In this document: positions 28,816-39,497 of the stretch, piece by piece
How the letters are laid out: the number at the start of each line of letters is the position of its first letter
Position numbering within the stretch: position 1 is the first letter of the stretch
Source of the DNA: Pseudomonas sp. AKS31
GTDB lineage: Bacteria; Pseudomonadota; Gammaproteobacteria; Pseudomonadales; Pseudomonadaceae
Direction: 5' to 3'
Length of the DNA: 64,000 nucleotides
NCBI RefSeq assembly: GCF_023634765.1
Contig: NZ_JAMLFX010000003.1
Coordinates: 618,179 to 682,178, forward strand
Program-made: the position numbers and the translations under genes
Notes under the pieces: generated by a model
The model's input: the letters and a program-made list of their open reading frames with translations, nothing else
Databases searched by the model: none
What the model was told of the DNA's origin: nothing

Positions 28816-30257
28816 CAGGCGTCTCCCCCAAATACATCAACGTTGCTGAATACGCAGGCCGGCGAAGCGTGGCCGACGCGGATCACCTGGTTCGGTTCGC
28901 CCTTGCCGCAGTTCGGCGTGCCCAGCACCTTAACGGTGTTGGCGTCGCCGACAGCGCGCAGGCTTTTCCAGAAGTGCGCGGAAATCGCCCGATAGTTCGG
29001 GTTTTTCACCACACTTTTGAGTTCACCGTTTTCGATCAACTGGCCCCATTCGCAGCCGAACTGGAATTTGTTGCGCGCATCGTCGATCGACCATGAGCGG
29101 TTGGTGCTCATCAGGATGCCGTGCTCGATGCCTTCGATCAGCTTGTTCAGAGGCTGATCGCCCGGCTCGATATTGAGGTTGGCCATGCGGTCGATCGGCG
29201 GGCGATTCCAGCCACAGGCGCGGCTGTTGGCGACGCCATCGAGACCAGCGCGGAACTGCGACAGCGCACCGCCCAGCGGGCGCAACAACAGGCCATCGCG
29301 GATCAGGAATTGTTTGCTGGCCTTGCTGCCGTCGTCGTCATGACCGTAGCTGGCGAGTTCTTCGGGAATACCCGGATCGAACGTCACGTTGAGCAGTTTG
29401 GAGCCGTATTGCAGGCTGCCGAAGTCGCTGGCTTTGACGAAACTGGTGCCGGCGTAATTGCGTTCGTCGCCGAGGATGCGGTCGAGCTCCAGCGGGTGGC
29501 CGATGGATTCGTGGATCTGCAGCATCATCTGATCCGGCATCAACAGCAGGTCGCGCGGGCCTTGCGGAGTGTTCGGCGCGAGCAGCAGTTGCAGCGCCTG
29601 ATCGGCGACTTGCGGGCCGGCGCCGATCAAACCGCAGCGGCTGATCACGTCAGCGCCGCCCTGCTGGCCGAAGTTCTCGCGGCCGAGGCTGCGGGTCTGG
29701 CTGTCGTTGCCGTCGTAAGCGGTGACGTCGAGGCCCGGGTAGACGAAGCGCTGGGCCTGGCGCAATTCAGCCCCGGCGCTGCTCAGGTAAATCTGCTCGA
29801 CGTGGGTGATGCCGATGCTCACTTGCCAGTTCACCAGGCGCTCATCCTTTGGCACCGAGGCGGATTCCGCGCCGAGCAGCTCGAAGCATTCGCTCAGGGA
29901 CGGGAAGGCTTGTTCGAGATTGGGCGAAAAGTAATCAGCGCGATCGCTGGACACCGGCTGCTCGCGCAGGTCGAGCAAGGCGTGCGGCTTGAGGCGGCGG
30001 GCTTGCTGCTCGGCGCGTTCGAGGGCGGCTTGCAGGCCTTGCTGCGACAGGTCGTTGGTCGCCGCGTAGGCCTCAACGCCGTTGACGCGCACGGTGAGCA
30101 TCGCGCCTTCGTCGCGGCTCAGGCTCGGCGGCTCGGCGACATTCTTGCGCACCGACAGGTATTGCCCGGATTCGCGTACATACCGCAGGGAAAAGAACTC
30201 AGCGCCCGTGCGCAAGGCAGCGAAGCGCTGCTTGAGCTGGGGGTGGAAATCGAACAT
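28815..30257 (-). CDS. TldD-like metalloprotease subunit
   Basis: 480 aa. Catalytic motif HESIGHPLELDR near residue 250 gives the HExxxH of TldD, and CGWNRPPIDRMANLNIEPG plus a Cys-containing C-terminus (VLGTPNCGKGEP) follow. It should be the zinc-bearing half of a heterodimer with the gene behind it. The two differ in length and motif spacing from canonical TldD and PmbA, so this appears to be a second, paralogous pair. No peptide precursor gene was found next to it. Confidence 0.88.
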   Translation of the reverse strand: MFDFHPQLKQRFAALRTGAEFFSLRYVRESGQYLSVRKNVAEPPSLSRDEGAMLTVRVNGVEAYAATNDLSQQGLQAALERAEQQARRLKPHALLDLREQPVSSDRADYFSPNLEQAFPSLSECFELLGAESASVPKDERLVNWQVSIGITHVEQIYLSSAGAELRQAQRFVYPGLDVTAYDGNDSQTRSLGRENFGQQGGADVISRCGLIGAGPQVADQALQLLLAPNTPQGPRDLLLMPDQMMLQIHESIGHPLELDRILGDERNYAGTSFVKASDFGSLQYGSKLLNVTFDPGIPEELASYGHDDDGSKASKQFLIRDGLLLRPLGGALSQFRAGLDGVANSRACGWNRPPIDRMANLNIEPGDQPLNKLIEGIEHGILMSTNRSWSIDDARNKFQFGCEWGQLIENGELKSVVKNPNYRAISAHFWKSLRAVGDANTVKVLGTPNCGKGEPNQVIRVGHASPACVFSNVDVFGGDA

Positions 30258-30423
30258 TCGGGAACCTCCTTGTCAGGGGGAAGCGGTAGAGCAGCGGCGG
30301 GGAGGGGGTGAAACGGTTGCGCGAGGTCTAGAGTAGGCCTGCGTGGGGGTAGGATCAAGTGAAGAGGGGGTGTAGGAGGATTTACTGTGCAGCGAGGGAA
30401 TTTGTGCTGAATCTGAGGGCCCC

Positions 30424-30514
30424 ATCGCTGGCAAGCCAGGCTCCCACAGGTTTTTTGGTGAACACAATATGTGTGAACGACGCAAAACCCTGTGGGAGCT
30501 GGCTTGCCAGCGAT
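30424..30514. repeat. Paired REP element (GGCAAGCCAGCTCCCAC type)
   Basis: Inverted arms, the left with one inserted G (CCAGGCTCCCACAGG), about 35 bp apart, in the 280-bp gap between betA and the TldD-like gene. The rest of the gap holds nothing recognisable except the promoter region of the protease pair. Confidence 0.9.
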
Positions 30515-30537
30515 TAGCCGTGACGCGGTATTACGTC

Positions 30538-32241
30538 TTACTGGGCCGCCGGGGTGATATCACGCATCGGTTTGCCCTTCACTGGCGCACCGCCAGCGAC
30601 GTAGTAGGCAGCATTGCTACGCGGCAGCGGCTTGCGGCCACGGATCTTGTCGGCGATTTTCTCGGCGATCATGATCGTCGGCGCGTTGAGGTTGCCGGTG
30701 GTGATGATCGGCATGATCGAGGCATCGACCACACGCAGGCTCTGCATGCCGTGCACGCGACCTTCGCCATCCACTACGGCCATTTCGTCGGTGCCCATCT
30801 TGCACGAGCAGGACGGGTGGAACGCGGTTTCGGCGTGTTCGCGGATGAACTTGTCCAGTTGCTCATCAGTTTGCACGTCGATGCCCGGGCTGATTTCGCG
30901 GCCACGGAACGCGTCGAGGGCCGGCTGCTGCATGATCTCGCGGGTCAGGCGAATACCGTCGCGGAATTCCTGCCAGTCCTGCTCGGTGGCCATGTAGTTG
31001 AACAGGATGCTCGGGTGCTGGCGCGGATCTTTCGACTTGGCCTGGATGCGACCGCGGCTCGGCGAACGCATGGAGCCCATGTGCGCCTGGAAACCATGTT
31101 CTTTCACACCGTTGCTGCCGTTGTAGTTAATCGCCACCGGCAGGAAGTGGTACTGGATGTTCGGCCATTCGAATTCCGGACGCGAACGGATGAAACCGCC
31201 GGCTTCGAACTGGTTGCTGGCGCCGATGCCGGTGCCGTTGAACAGCCACTCGGCACCGATCGCCGGCTGGTTGTACCAGAGCAGCGACGGGTACAGCGAA
31301 ACCGGTTGGGTGCAGGCGTATTGCAGGTACAGCTCGAGGTGATCCTGCAGGTTTTCACCGACGCCCGGCAGGTCGTGAACGACCGGGATGTCGAGGGATT
31401 TCAGCAGTTCGGCAGGACCGACACCGGAACGCTGCAGAATCTGCGGCGAAGCGATGGCGCCGGAGCACAGCAGCACTTCTTTGCGCGCTTTGGCTTCAAC
31501 ACGCTCTTCGGCGTCGCCGATCAGGTAACGCACGCCAACGGCACGCTTGCCTTCGAACAGGATCTTGTCGGTCAGGGCGTGAGTGACGATGGTCAGGGTC
31601 GAGCGCTTCTTGGCGACGTCGAGGTAGCCACGGGCGGTGGATGCACGGCGGCCGTTTGGCGTCACGGTGCGGTCCATCGGGCCGAAGCCTTCCTGCTGGT
31701 AGCCGTTCAAGTCTTCGGTGCGCGGGTAACCGGCCTGCACGCCAGCTTCAACCATGGCGTGGAACAGCGGGTTGTTGCCCGCCTTTGGCGTGGTCACGCT
31801 GACCGGGCCGTCGCCACCGTGGTAGTCGTTCGGGCCGATATCACGGGTTTCCGCTTTGCGGAAGTACGGCAGGCAGTCGAGGTACGACCAGTCTTCCAGG
31901 CCTGGCAGTTTTGCCCAGCCGTCGTAGTCCATCGCGTTACCACGGATGTAGCACATGCCGTTGATCAGCGAAGAACCGCCGAGGCCTTTGCCGCGACCGC
32001 ATTCCATCCGGCGACCGTCCATGTGTGGCTCTGGATCGGTTTCGTACGCCCAGTTGTAACGACGACCCTGCAGCGGGAACGCCAGCGCGGCCGGCATTTG
32101 CGTGCGGAAGTCGAGACGGTAATCCGGGCCGCCGGCTTCGAGCAGCAGAACGGTGACGCCTTCGTCTTCAGTCAGACGGGTCGCAAGTGTGTTACCGGCC
32201 GAGCCGGCACCGATGATGATGTAATCGAATTCTTGGGACAT
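30538..32241 (-). CDS. betA: Choline dehydrogenase
   Basis: 567 aa from MSQEFDY. GMC-family flavoprotein that oxidises choline to betaine aldehyde at the inner membrane. FAD site [15 protein letters not shown] at 9-23; GMC signature [20 protein letters not shown] near 80-100; active-site HPSCSCKMG near 465 and the C-terminal [15 protein letters not shown]. The gap to betB is 180 bp and contains REP sequences, but order and strand (betI-betB-betA) match the classic operon repressed by BetI. Confidence 0.97.
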   Translation of the reverse strand: MSQEFDYIIIGAGSAGNTLATRLTEDEGVTVLLLEAGGPDYRLDFRTQMPAALAFPLQGRRYNWAYETDPEPHMDGRRMECGRGKGLGGSSLINGMCYIRGNAMDYDGWAKLPGLEDWSYLDCLPYFRKAETRDIGPNDYHGGDGPVSVTTPKAGNNPLFHAMVEAGVQAGYPRTEDLNGYQQEGFGPMDRTVTPNGRRASTARGYLDVAKKRSTLTIVTHALTDKILFEGKRAVGVRYLIGDAEERVEAKARKEVLLCSGAIASPQILQRSGVGPAELLKSLDIPVVHDLPGVGENLQDHLELYLQYACTQPVSLYPSLLWYNQPAIGAEWLFNGTGIGASNQFEAGGFIRSRPEFEWPNIQYHFLPVAINYNGSNGVKEHGFQAHMGSMRSPSRGRIQAKSKDPRQHPSILFNYMATEQDWQEFRDGIRLTREIMQQPALDAFRGREISPGIDVQTDEQLDKFIREHAETAFHPSCSCKMGTDEMAVVDGEGRVHGMQSLRVVDASIMPIITTGNLNAPTIMIAEKIADKIRGRKPLPRSNAAYYVAGGAPVKGKPMRDITPAAQ

Positions 32242-32299
32242 TGAATGCACCCTCTTTGATAGTGGTCAGGTCAGACCTCGGCGAGTGCTGTGCACTCGA

Positions 32300-32405
32300 A
32301 TCGCTGGCAAGCCAGCTCCCACAAGGATTGGGGGCTGCCACAGATTTGATGGACAACTCCAAACCTGTGGGAGCGGGCTTGCCCGCGAAGAGGCCCTCGC
32401 GGGCA
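32300..32405. repeat. Mixed REP pair between betA and betB
   Basis: Left arm is of the GGCAAGCCAGCTCCCAC type, right arm of a GGGAGCGGGCTTGCCCGCG type followed by its own small inverted partner (CCTCGCGGGCAA). The two arms come from different REP families. Confidence 0.75.
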
Positions 32406-32421
32406 ATACAAGACTCGGGTC

Positions 32422-33894
32422 TTAGAACACCGAGACGTAATCGCCCAGTTCGACCTGTACCGATTTGATGCGGGTGAAGTTGTTCAGCGAGCTGATGCCG
32501 TTTTCGCGGCCGACACCCGACTGCTTGTAGCCGCCGACCGGCATTTTTGCGTCGGACTCGCCCCAGGCGTTGATCCAGCAGATACCGGCTTCCAGCTGAT
32601 GAATCACGCGGTGCGCGCGGTTCAGGTCTTTGGTGACGATACCGGCGGCCAGGCCGAAGTCGGTGTCGTTGGCGCGGCGGATCACTTCTTCTTCAGTCTC
32701 GTAGGAGAGGATCGCCATCACCGGGCCAAAGATTTCTTCACGGACGATGGTCATGTCGTCGGTGCAATCGGTGAACACGGTCGGAGCCACGAATGCGCCT
32801 TTGGCGAATTCGCCGTCGGTCAGACGCTCGCCGCCGCACAGGACGCGGGCACCTTCTTCTTTACCCTTGGCGATGTAACCCAACACGCTTTCCATGTGCG
32901 GGAAGCTGACCAGCGGGCCGAAGTTGGTGTTCTCGTCTTCCGGGTTGCCGATGCGGATGCGTGCAACACGCTCGACGATCTTGGCTTCGAAAGCGGCTTT
33001 GAGGTGCGCCGGAACGAACACGCGAGTGCCGTTGGTGCAGACCTGACCGGAGCTGTAGAAGTTGGCCATCATCGCGGTGTCGGCAGCGCGATCCAGATCG
33101 GCGTCGTCGCAGATGATCAGCGGGGATTTACCGCCCAGTTCCATGGTCACGTCTTTCAGCGACGAAGCCGAAGCGCTGGCCATGACCTTCTTGCCGGTGT
33201 CGGTGCCGCCGGTGAAGGAGATTTTTTCGATGCGCGGGTGCTCGGTCAGCCAAGTGCCGACTTCACGGCCGCTACCGGTCAATACGTTGAACACACCGTT
33301 TGGAACGCCGGCTTCGGTGTAGATCTCGGCCAGTTTCAGGGTGGTCAGCGAGGTCACTTCGCTTGGCTTGAAGATCATCGCGTTACCGGCAGCCAGGGCT
33401 GGCGCGGATTTCCACAGTGCGATCTGGATCGGGTAGTTCCACGCGCCGATACCGGCGACCACGCCCAGCGGCTCGCGACGGGTGTAGACGAACGAGGTGT
33501 CACGCAGCGGGATCTGCTCGCCTTCGATCGCTGGCACCAGACCTGCGTAGTATTCCAGCACGTCGGCGCCGGTGACGATGTCGACGTACTTGGTTTCCGA
33601 GAACGCTTTACCGGTGTCCAGGGTTTCCAGTGCGGCCAGCTCATCGTTGCGCTCGCGCAGGATGTCGACGGCGCGACGCAGGATGCGCGAACGCTCCATG
33701 GCGGTCATCGCGGCCCAGATTTTCTGGCCCTTTTCAGCGCTGACCACAGCACGCTCGACGTCTTCCTTGGTCGCACGTTGCACCAGTGCGAGGACTTCAC
33801 CGTTAGCCGGGTTAATGGCTTCGAAGGTGGCATCGCTGCCGGCGTCGGAGTACGCGCCATCGATGTAAAGTTTTTGCAGTTCGAAACGGGCCAT
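32422..33894 (-). CDS. betB: Betaine aldehyde dehydrogenase
   Basis: 490 aa from MARFELQK; the open frame extends 17 codons upstream without a ribosome site. It oxidises betaine aldehyde to glycine betaine with NAD(P)+. Visible: [32 protein letters not shown] (cofactor loop), catalytic Glu in MELGGKSP near 252, catalytic Cys in [11 protein letters not shown] near 286, and [10 protein letters not shown]. It lies 108 bp behind betI. Confidence 0.97.
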   Translation of the reverse strand: MARFELQKLYIDGAYSDAGSDATFEAINPANGEVLALVQRATKEDVERAVVSAEKGQKIWAAMTAMERSRILRRAVDILRERNDELAALETLDTGKAFSETKYVDIVTGADVLEYYAGLVPAIEGEQIPLRDTSFVYTRREPLGVVAGIGAWNYPIQIALWKSAPALAAGNAMIFKPSEVTSLTTLKLAEIYTEAGVPNGVFNVLTGSGREVGTWLTEHPRIEKISFTGGTDTGKKVMASASASSLKDVTMELGGKSPLIICDDADLDRAADTAMMANFYSSGQVCTNGTRVFVPAHLKAAFEAKIVERVARIRIGNPEDENTNFGPLVSFPHMESVLGYIAKGKEEGARVLCGGERLTDGEFAKGAFVAPTVFTDCTDDMTIVREEIFGPVMAILSYETEEEVIRRANDTDFGLAAGIVTKDLNRAHRVIHQLEAGICWINAWGESDAKMPVGGYKQSGVGRENGISSLNNFTRIKSVQVELGDYVSVF

Positions 33895-34002
33895 AGTGTC
33901 CTCGCAAGTGCATAAGTGGTTGGCGTTGGTCACCGGGTGAGCCATGTAACTGTGGCATCGCTGGTCGGTGACAGTTCAGGGGCCGAGCGTTTTCTTTGTG
34001 CT

Positions 34003-34596
34003 CTAGCTCACCTTCTTGGCCAATTGGAAATCCATGTATTCGTAAGCGATCTGTTGCGCCTGCGCCGTGTCGAAAGCATCTCCCGACAGCGCGCCGCGCA
34101 ACCACAAGCCGTCAATCAACGCTGCCAGTCCTCGTGCTGCGCTGCGTGCATCTTCGAGCGACAGCACACGGCGGAACTGGCAGCACAGGTTGGAATACAG
34201 ACGGTGATCGTTGATCCGCTGCAACCTGTGCAAAGACGGTTGGTGCATGCTGGTGGCCCAGAAGGCCAGCCAGGTTTTCATTGCCGGGCCATTGACCTGG
34301 CTGGCGTCGAAGTTGCCTTCGATGATCACCTGCAGATGCGCCCGTGGGCTGTCATCTGCCAGCGCCTGACGGCGCGCGGTGACGTTCTCGCTGAGGACAT
34401 TCATCAGATACCGCATCGTGGCGGCAATCAGGCCGTTCTTGTCCTGAAAGTAATGACTGATGATGCCATTCGAGACACCTGCCAAACGGGCGATCAGCGC
34501 AATGCTGGCGTCCCCCATTCCGACCTGATCGACCGCCTGCAAAGTGGCTTCGATCAGTTGTTGGCGGCGGATGGGTTGCATACCGACCTTGGGCAT
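34003..34596 (-). CDS. betI: TetR-family repressor BetI
   Basis: 197 aa from [15 protein letters not shown]. TetR helix-turn-helix at about 25-55 ([33 protein letters not shown]), and a ligand domain with [12 protein letters not shown] near 110, typical of BetI. It represses the bet genes and is relieved by choline. A 20-bp perfect palindrome at 34667-34686 is the expected operator, 70 bp before the start. Confidence 0.96.
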   Translation of the reverse strand: MPKVGMQPIRRQQLIEATLQAVDQVGMGDASIALIARLAGVSNGIISHYFQDKNGLIAATMRYLMNVLSENVTARRQALADDSPRAHLQVIIEGNFDASQVNGPAMKTWLAFWATSMHQPSLHRLQRINDHRLYSNLCCQFRRVLSLEDARSAARGLAALIDGLWLRGALSGDAFDTAQAQQIAYEYMDFQLAKKVS

Positions 34597-34666
34597 CTTG
34601 CACATCTCCTTAGGCCTTCCGAGGGGCGAATAACGCTTATCGGATTGAGGGCCAGTCTATTTTGTT

Positions 34667-34686
34667 TTGATTGAACGTTCAATCAA
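34667..34686. promoter_or_regulatory. BetI operator
   Basis: Perfect 20-bp palindrome TTGATTGAACGTTCAATCAA in the betI-betT divergent region. Its symmetry and position are what is expected of a BetI box controlling betIBA, and possibly betT on the other side. Confidence 0.85.
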
Positions 34687-35025
34687 CAAAGAATAAGATC
34701 TGCGACAAATCGTCGCTGCCTACAGATTTTTCCTACGTGTAAGTGGCGATAAAACCGACATCCGAAAATGCTCGAAACCTGCGTGGGGCATGGCGCGGTT
34801 CGCGATTCGATGGACGTGTTGAAAGGGCAAGACGCTCAGGGCCAGGTTTCGGATGAACGTCCGTACACCTTCGGCCACGATTGCGATTCGCAGCGCCATT
34901 TCGGCAGGTTCGGGCTTTTTTCGGGGTGTCTTTATATCACCCGCCGGTCGGCTGCCAACTAACCGATTGGTCGGGTTCCGTGTTGCCTTGTGTTCTTCTC
35001 TCGCACTGCCTGGAGCATTTGTGCC
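34687..35025. other. Upstream region of betT, no gene seen
   Basis: About 340 bp between the BetI palindrome and betT. It is AT-rich for the first 60 bp, then becomes GC-rich. Near 34971 there is an imperfect inverted repeat AACCGA-TTGG-TCGGGTT. No supported coding frame or terminator. It probably carries the betT promoter and a long leader. Confidence 0.45.
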
Positions 35026-37023
35026 ATGAGTTCTGCCTCGCTAATAAAGACCCCGCCCGAGAAGGTGACGGTCAACGGTTGGGTGTTTTACACCTCTACC
35101 GCGCTGATTCTGTTGTTGACCGCCATTCTGATCATCGCCCCGCAAGAGGCCGGCAGACTGTTGGGTATCGCTCAGGCCTGGTTGTCGCGCAGCTTTGGCT
35201 GGTACTACATGGTGGTGATCGCCGCCTACCTGGTATTTGTTGTGGGCCTGGCGTTTTCCTCGTACGGCAAACTCAAACTGGGCAGCAAGGACGACACCCC
35301 GGATTTCAGTTACGGCGCCTGGGCGGGGATGCTGTTCTCGTCGGGTATCGGCATTTCTCTGCTGTACTTCGGCGCGTCCGAGCCACTGGACCACTACTTC
35401 AATCCGCCGGAAGGCGCTGCGGCCACCAACATGGCCGCGCGTCAGGCGGTGCAACTGACGTTCCTGCACTGGGGCCTTCACGGCTGGGCGATCTATGCAC
35501 TGGTCGGTCTGGCCGTGGCGTACTTTGCTTACCGGCATAACCAGCCGCTGGCCCTGCGTTCGGCGCTGTATCCGCTGGTTGGCGAGCGCTGGGTCAAAGG
35601 CGCGGCCGGTCACGCGGTGGACGGCTTTGGCATGTTCGTGACCCTGCTGGGGCTGGTGACCAACCTGGGGATCGGCTCGCTGCAAGTGTCGTCGGGCCTG
35701 GAAAACCTGTTCGGCATGGAGCACAGCAACACCAACCTGCTGATCGTGATCATCGTGATGAGCACCGTGGCGACCATCGCTGCCGTGTCCGGCGTGGAAA
35801 ACGGCATTCGTCGTCTGTCCAACCTGAACATCGTGCTGTTCAGCGGTCTGCTGATTTTCGTATTGCTGTTCGGCCCGACCCTGCACCTGCTCAACGGCTT
35901 CGTGCAGAACATCGGTGACTACCTCAATGGCATCGTGCTGAAAACCTTCGACCTTTATGTGTATGAAGGCGACAACGCCAAGTCCGAGCGCTGGATGGGC
36001 CTGTGGACCCTGTTCTACTGGGCCTGGTGGATTTCCTGGGCACCATTCGTAGGCATGTTCATCGCGCGTATTTCCCGTGGTCGTACCGTGCGTGAACTGG
36101 TGGCGGGTGTGCTGCTGATTCCGCTGGGCTTCACCTTGGCCTGGCTGTCGATCTTCGGTAACTCGGCGCTGGATCTGGTGATGAATCAGGGGGCGGTTGA
36201 GTTGGGCAAGACGGCGCTGGAACAGCCGTCGATGGCGATCTATCAATTGCTTGAGCACTACCCGGCGTCGAAAGTCGTCATCGGTGTGTCGATCTTTGTC
36301 GGTTTTGTGCTGTTCCTGACCCCGGCCGACTCTGGCGCGGTAATGATGGCGAATCTGTCCTGCAAGGGCGGCAACGTCGATGAAGATGCGCCGCACTGGC
36401 TGCGGATCTTCTGGTCGGTGGTGATCACGCTGGTGACCATCGGTCTGCTGTTTGCCGGTAACTTCGAAGCCATGCAAACCATGGTCGTGCTGGCTGGTCT
36501 GCCGTTCTCGGTGGTGTTGGTGTTCTTCATGTTTGGCCTGCACAAGGCGATGCGTCAGGACGTGCAGATCGAACAGGAGCAGGCGCAACTGGCGGAACGC
36601 GGTCGTCGTGGTTTCAGCGAGCGTCTGACGCAACTGGACCTGCAACCGAGCCAATCGGTGGTGCAGCGTTTCATGGACAAGCAGGTCAGCCCGGCGCTGG
36701 AGGATGCTGCGGCGCAGATGCGTGCGCAGGGTCTGGAAGTGCAGACGCTGCTGGGTAAATCCAAGCGTTGCATGGGCGTGCGTATCGAGATGGAAGAGGG
36801 CAACCCTTTCGTCTACGAAGTCAGCCTGGACGGCTATCTGGCGACCCCGACCGAATCGGCCCAGTCCGATGAAGCGCGCCAGCGTTACTACCGCGCTGAA
36901 GTGTATTTGCACAACGGCAGCCAGGATTACGACCTGATGGGCTTCACACAGGATCAGATCACGCGCGATGTGCTCGATCAGTTTGAAAGCCATCGGCAGC
37001 TCCTTGGCCGGGTGTACAGCTAA
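35026..37023 (+). CDS. betT: BCCT-family choline transporter
   Basis: 665 aa from MSSASLIK, with TGGAG 10 bp upstream; an in-frame Met 36 bp earlier has no ribosome site. Twelve membrane helices with BCCT landmarks: GWYYMVVIAAYLVFVVGLAFS, the glycine-rich GMLFSSGIGISLLYFGASEPL, and the Trp-rich WAWWISWAPFVGMFIARISRGRT. A long cytoplasmic C-terminal tail (about residues 510-665) marks the BetT1/BetT3 group, where it tunes osmotic response and uptake for catabolism. Divergent from betIBA. Confidence 0.95.
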   Translation: MSSASLIKTPPEKVTVNGWVFYTSTALILLLTAILIIAPQEAGRLLGIAQAWLSRSFGWYYMVVIAAYLVFVVGLAFSSYGKLKLGSKDDTPDFSYGAWAGMLFSSGIGISLLYFGASEPLDHYFNPPEGAAATNMAARQAVQLTFLHWGLHGWAIYALVGLAVAYFAYRHNQPLALRSALYPLVGERWVKGAAGHAVDGFGMFVTLLGLVTNLGIGSLQVSSGLENLFGMEHSNTNLLIVIIVMSTVATIAAVSGVENGIRRLSNLNIVLFSGLLIFVLLFGPTLHLLNGFVQNIGDYLNGIVLKTFDLYVYEGDNAKSERWMGLWTLFYWAWWISWAPFVGMFIARISRGRTVRELVAGVLLIPLGFTLAWLSIFGNSALDLVMNQGAVELGKTALEQPSMAIYQLLEHYPASKVVIGVSIFVGFVLFLTPADSGAVMMANLSCKGGNVDEDAPHWLRIFWSVVITLVTIGLLFAGNFEAMQTMVVLAGLPFSVVLVFFMFGLHKAMRQDVQIEQEQAQLAERGRRGFSERLTQLDLQPSQSVVQRFMDKQVSPALEDAAAQMRAQGLEVQTLLGKSKRCMGVRIEMEEGNPFVYEVSLDGYLATPTESAQSDEARQRYYRAEVYLHNGSQDYDLMGFTQDQITRDVLDQFESHRQLLGRVYS

Positions 37024-37032
37024 AGTCAAAAG

Positions 37033-37349
37033 CCCCCTCACCCTAACCCTCTCCCCAAGGGAGAGGGGGAAAGGGAGCAGGTCGGGGGCTTTTCAAAGCC
37101 TGAGTTCGACTCGATATTTCAATGCCAGTCAAAAGCCCCTCACCCCAACCCTCTCCCGAAGGGAGAGGGAGCTGACCGAGGTGTCTGGCGTCGTACATCG
37201 ACCTGAAAGATCGAGTCGATTATGGATTGGCTGCAGCAGGTTGCGAGCTTCTCCAAATCTTAGTTCCACTCGGTCATTCAGGTCGGCGTAGTTCGAAAAT
37301 ACAACTCGGTCAGTCCCCTCTCCCTCTGGGAGAGGGCTAGGGTGAGGGG
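37033..37349. repeat. Composite CCCTCACC long inverted-repeat element
   Basis: Two left arms (CCCTCACCCTAACCCTCTCC at 37036 and CCCTCACCCCAACCCTCTCC near 37138), and one right arm (GGAGAGGGCTAGGGTGAGGG near 37331), with inner pieces GTTCGACTCG and CGACCTGAAAG-like blocks. This is a nested or truncated double copy of the element at 18916. It fills most of the gap between betT and cbcV. Confidence 0.8.
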
Positions 37350-37368
37350 CTTTTTTTCCTGACCCAAT

Positions 37369-37402
37369 AAAAAAGGGATCGCTCACCGCGATCCCTTTTT
37401 TT
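37369..37402. terminator. Rho-independent terminator after cbcV
   Basis: AAAAAAGGGATCG-CTCAC-CGATCCCTTTTTTT: an 8-bp stem flanked by A- and T-runs, so it can work in either direction. It is 9 bp from the cbcV stop. Confidence 0.9.
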
Positions 37403-37410
37403 ACCCCGCC

Positions 37411-38589
37411 TTAACCGAGGTTCTTGCCCAGCAACGCGTGATACAACTCGCTGTCGCCCAAGATCCCCACCACATGATTGTTATCGTGCAGCACCAGCTT
37501 GTTGCCGGTCTGATAACGAATCTGCAGCGCGTCACGCATGCCGATATTCGAATCCACCAGCGTTGGCTTGCGCTCCAGTCCCTCAACCGCTTGCCCTGGT
37601 GCCCAGTTCTGCAGGTTAAGCACCGAACCATTCTGCCGCGCACCTTTGATGGTGTTGCCTTCGGCCAGGTCGAGCCACGAATCGCCGCCCGGATCGAGAC
37701 ACACCGAACCGTTGATGCGTTTGCACTTGTCCAGCGTGCGCATCAGGCTGCGGCCGCAGAGGACGTTGAGCGGGTTGGTGTGCGCGACGAAGGTGCGCAC
37801 ATAGTCGTCCGCCGGGTTCAGCACGATCTCTTCCGGCACGCTGTACTGGATGATCCGGCCGTCTTTCATGATCGCGATGCGGCTACCGAGTTTCAGCGCC
37901 TCGTCGAGGTCGTGGCTCACAAACACGATGGTCTTGCTCAGCTTGCGTTGCAGTTCCAGCAGTTCATCCTGCAGACCCTGACGGATCAGCGGGTCGAGCG
38001 CCGAGAACGGTTCGTCCATCAGCAGAATATCGGCGTCCATCGCCAGTGCCCGCGCCAGACCGACACGCTGCTGCATGCCGCCGGAGAGTTCGTCAGGCTT
38101 CTTGTTGCGCCATTGGGTCAGGCCAACCAGTTCCAGTTTCTCGTCGACGAGCTTCTTGCGTTCCTTCTCCGGTCGACCCTGCATTTCCAGACCGAAACTG
38201 ATGTTCTCGCGCACCGTCAGCCACGGCATCAGGGCGAACTTCTGGAACACCATGGCGATGCGTTTGGTGCGCATCATTTTCAACTCGGCCGGGGTGCAGG
38301 AGGCGATGTCGATCTGGCGGTTTTCATGCTCGACGAACAGCTTGCCGCGGCTCACGGTGTTGAGGCCGTTGATGCAGCGCAGCAGGCTCGACTTGCCGGA
38401 ACCCGACAGGCCCATCAGCACGCAGATTTCGCCTTTGTTGATGTCCAGCGAGGCCTTTTCCACGCCGACGATCTGCCCGGTTTTTTTCAGGATCTCGTTG
38501 CGGGTCATGCCCTGATCCAGCAGCTTGAGTGCCTCGCGTGGATCTTTGGAGAAGATTACGTCGACGTCTTCGAAGCGAATTATGCTCAT
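37411..38589 (-). CDS. cbcV: Choline/quaternary-amine ABC transporter ATPase
   Basis: 392 aa, ProV/OpuAA-type ATPase. Walker A GLSGSGKSSLLRC near 58-70, Q-loop FQKFALMPW, signature LSGGMQQRVGLARAL, Walker B ILLMDEPFSALDP, H-loop VSHDLDE. A C-terminal CBS-like region (about 285-392) follows, as in osmo-type betaine transporters. Its start overlaps the cbcW stop by 4 bp (ATGA). It is last gene of cbcX-cbcW-cbcV. In P. aeruginosa the CbcWV core serves several binding proteins, including the carnitine-binding CaiX. Confidence 0.95.
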   Translation of the reverse strand: MSIIRFEDVDVIFSKDPREALKLLDQGMTRNEILKKTGQIVGVEKASLDINKGEICVLMGLSGSGKSSLLRCINGLNTVSRGKLFVEHENRQIDIASCTPAELKMMRTKRIAMVFQKFALMPWLTVRENISFGLEMQGRPEKERKKLVDEKLELVGLTQWRNKKPDELSGGMQQRVGLARALAMDADILLMDEPFSALDPLIRQGLQDELLELQRKLSKTIVFVSHDLDEALKLGSRIAIMKDGRIIQYSVPEEIVLNPADDYVRTFVAHTNPLNVLCGRSLMRTLDKCKRINGSVCLDPGGDSWLDLAEGNTIKGARQNGSVLNLQNWAPGQAVEGLERKPTLVDSNIGMRDALQIRYQTGNKLVLHDNNHVVGILGDSELYHALLGKNLG

Positions 38590-39431
38590 GCGTCACCCCC
38601 TACTTTGGCGTCGGGTTGTTTGCAGATACGGTCGAGCATGATCGCCAGCAGTACGATCGCCAGGCCCGCTTCGAAGCCCAGGGCGATATCAGCAGTGTTC
38701 AGTGCGTTGACCACCGGTTTGCCGAGTCCGTCGGCGCCTACCAGTGCCGCGATCACCACCATCGACAGCGACAGCATGATGCACTGGGTGATGCCGGCCG
38801 CGATGCTTGGCATGGCGTGAGGCAGTTCGATCCGTGAGAGCAGTTGGCGACGCGAGCAGCCGAAGGCCTTGCCAGCGTCCATCAGTTCTTGCGGGACATC
38901 GCGGATGCCCAGGTAGGTCAGGCGGATCGGCGCGGCGATTGCGAACACCACCGTGGAGATCAGGCCCGGCACCACACCCAGCCCGAAGAGGGTCAGGGTA
39001 GGAATGAGGTAAACGAAGGTCGGTACGGTCTGCATCAGATCGAGCACCGGACGCATTACTGTGTAGAACATCGGTTTGTGCGCGGCGACGATGCCCAACG
39101 GCACGCCGATGACCACGCAGACCAGGGTCGCGAACATGACCTGGGCGAGGGTTTCCATGGTCTCCTGCCAGTACCCCAGATTGAGGATCAGCAGGAAGGA
39201 GGCGACCACAAACGCGGTCAGGCCCCATTTGCGTTGAATCAGATGGGCGATGATTGCAATCAGGCCAATCAAGACCAGTGGGTTGAACCAGGTCAGCGCA
39301 AACGTCACGCCGTGGATCATCGTTTCCAGTGTCACGGCGATTGCGTCGAAGGTGTTGGCGCCGTGTTGCGTCAACCATTCAACGAAGCCCGCGATGTACT
39401 GGCCTAAAGGTATTTTCTGATCAATCAGCAT
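38586..39431 (-). CDS. cbcW: Choline ABC transporter permease
   Basis: 281 aa from MLIDQKIPLG; 20 extra upstream codons are in frame but lack a ribosome site. Six to seven membrane helices and the permease signature (DVPQELMDAGKAFGCSRRQLLSRIELPHAMPSIAAGI), which contains the EAA loop. ProW-type inner-membrane channel for choline and related amines. Coupled to cbcV by a 4-bp overlap; 66 bp behind cbcX. Confidence 0.95.
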   Translation of the reverse strand: MLIDQKIPLGQYIAGFVEWLTQHGANTFDAIAVTLETMIHGVTFALTWFNPLVLIGLIAIIAHLIQRKWGLTAFVVASFLLILNLGYWQETMETLAQVMFATLVCVVIGVPLGIVAAHKPMFYTVMRPVLDLMQTVPTFVYLIPTLTLFGLGVVPGLISTVVFAIAAPIRLTYLGIRDVPQELMDAGKAFGCSRRQLLSRIELPHAMPSIAAGITQCIMLSLSMVVIAALVGADGLGKPVVNALNTADIALGFEAGLAIVLLAIMLDRICKQPDAKVGGDA

Positions 39432-39497
39432 GGTAGTGAACGTCCGCATGCAAGGAAATAAACAGCCCGGGCGGGCGAACCCACCCGGCATAAGCGA

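Noticed and set aside
34968..34985. AACCGATTGGTCGGGTT as a second BetI operator before betT.
   Set aside because: It does not resemble the BetI palindrome at 34667 and is imperfect; kept only as a note on the betT leader.
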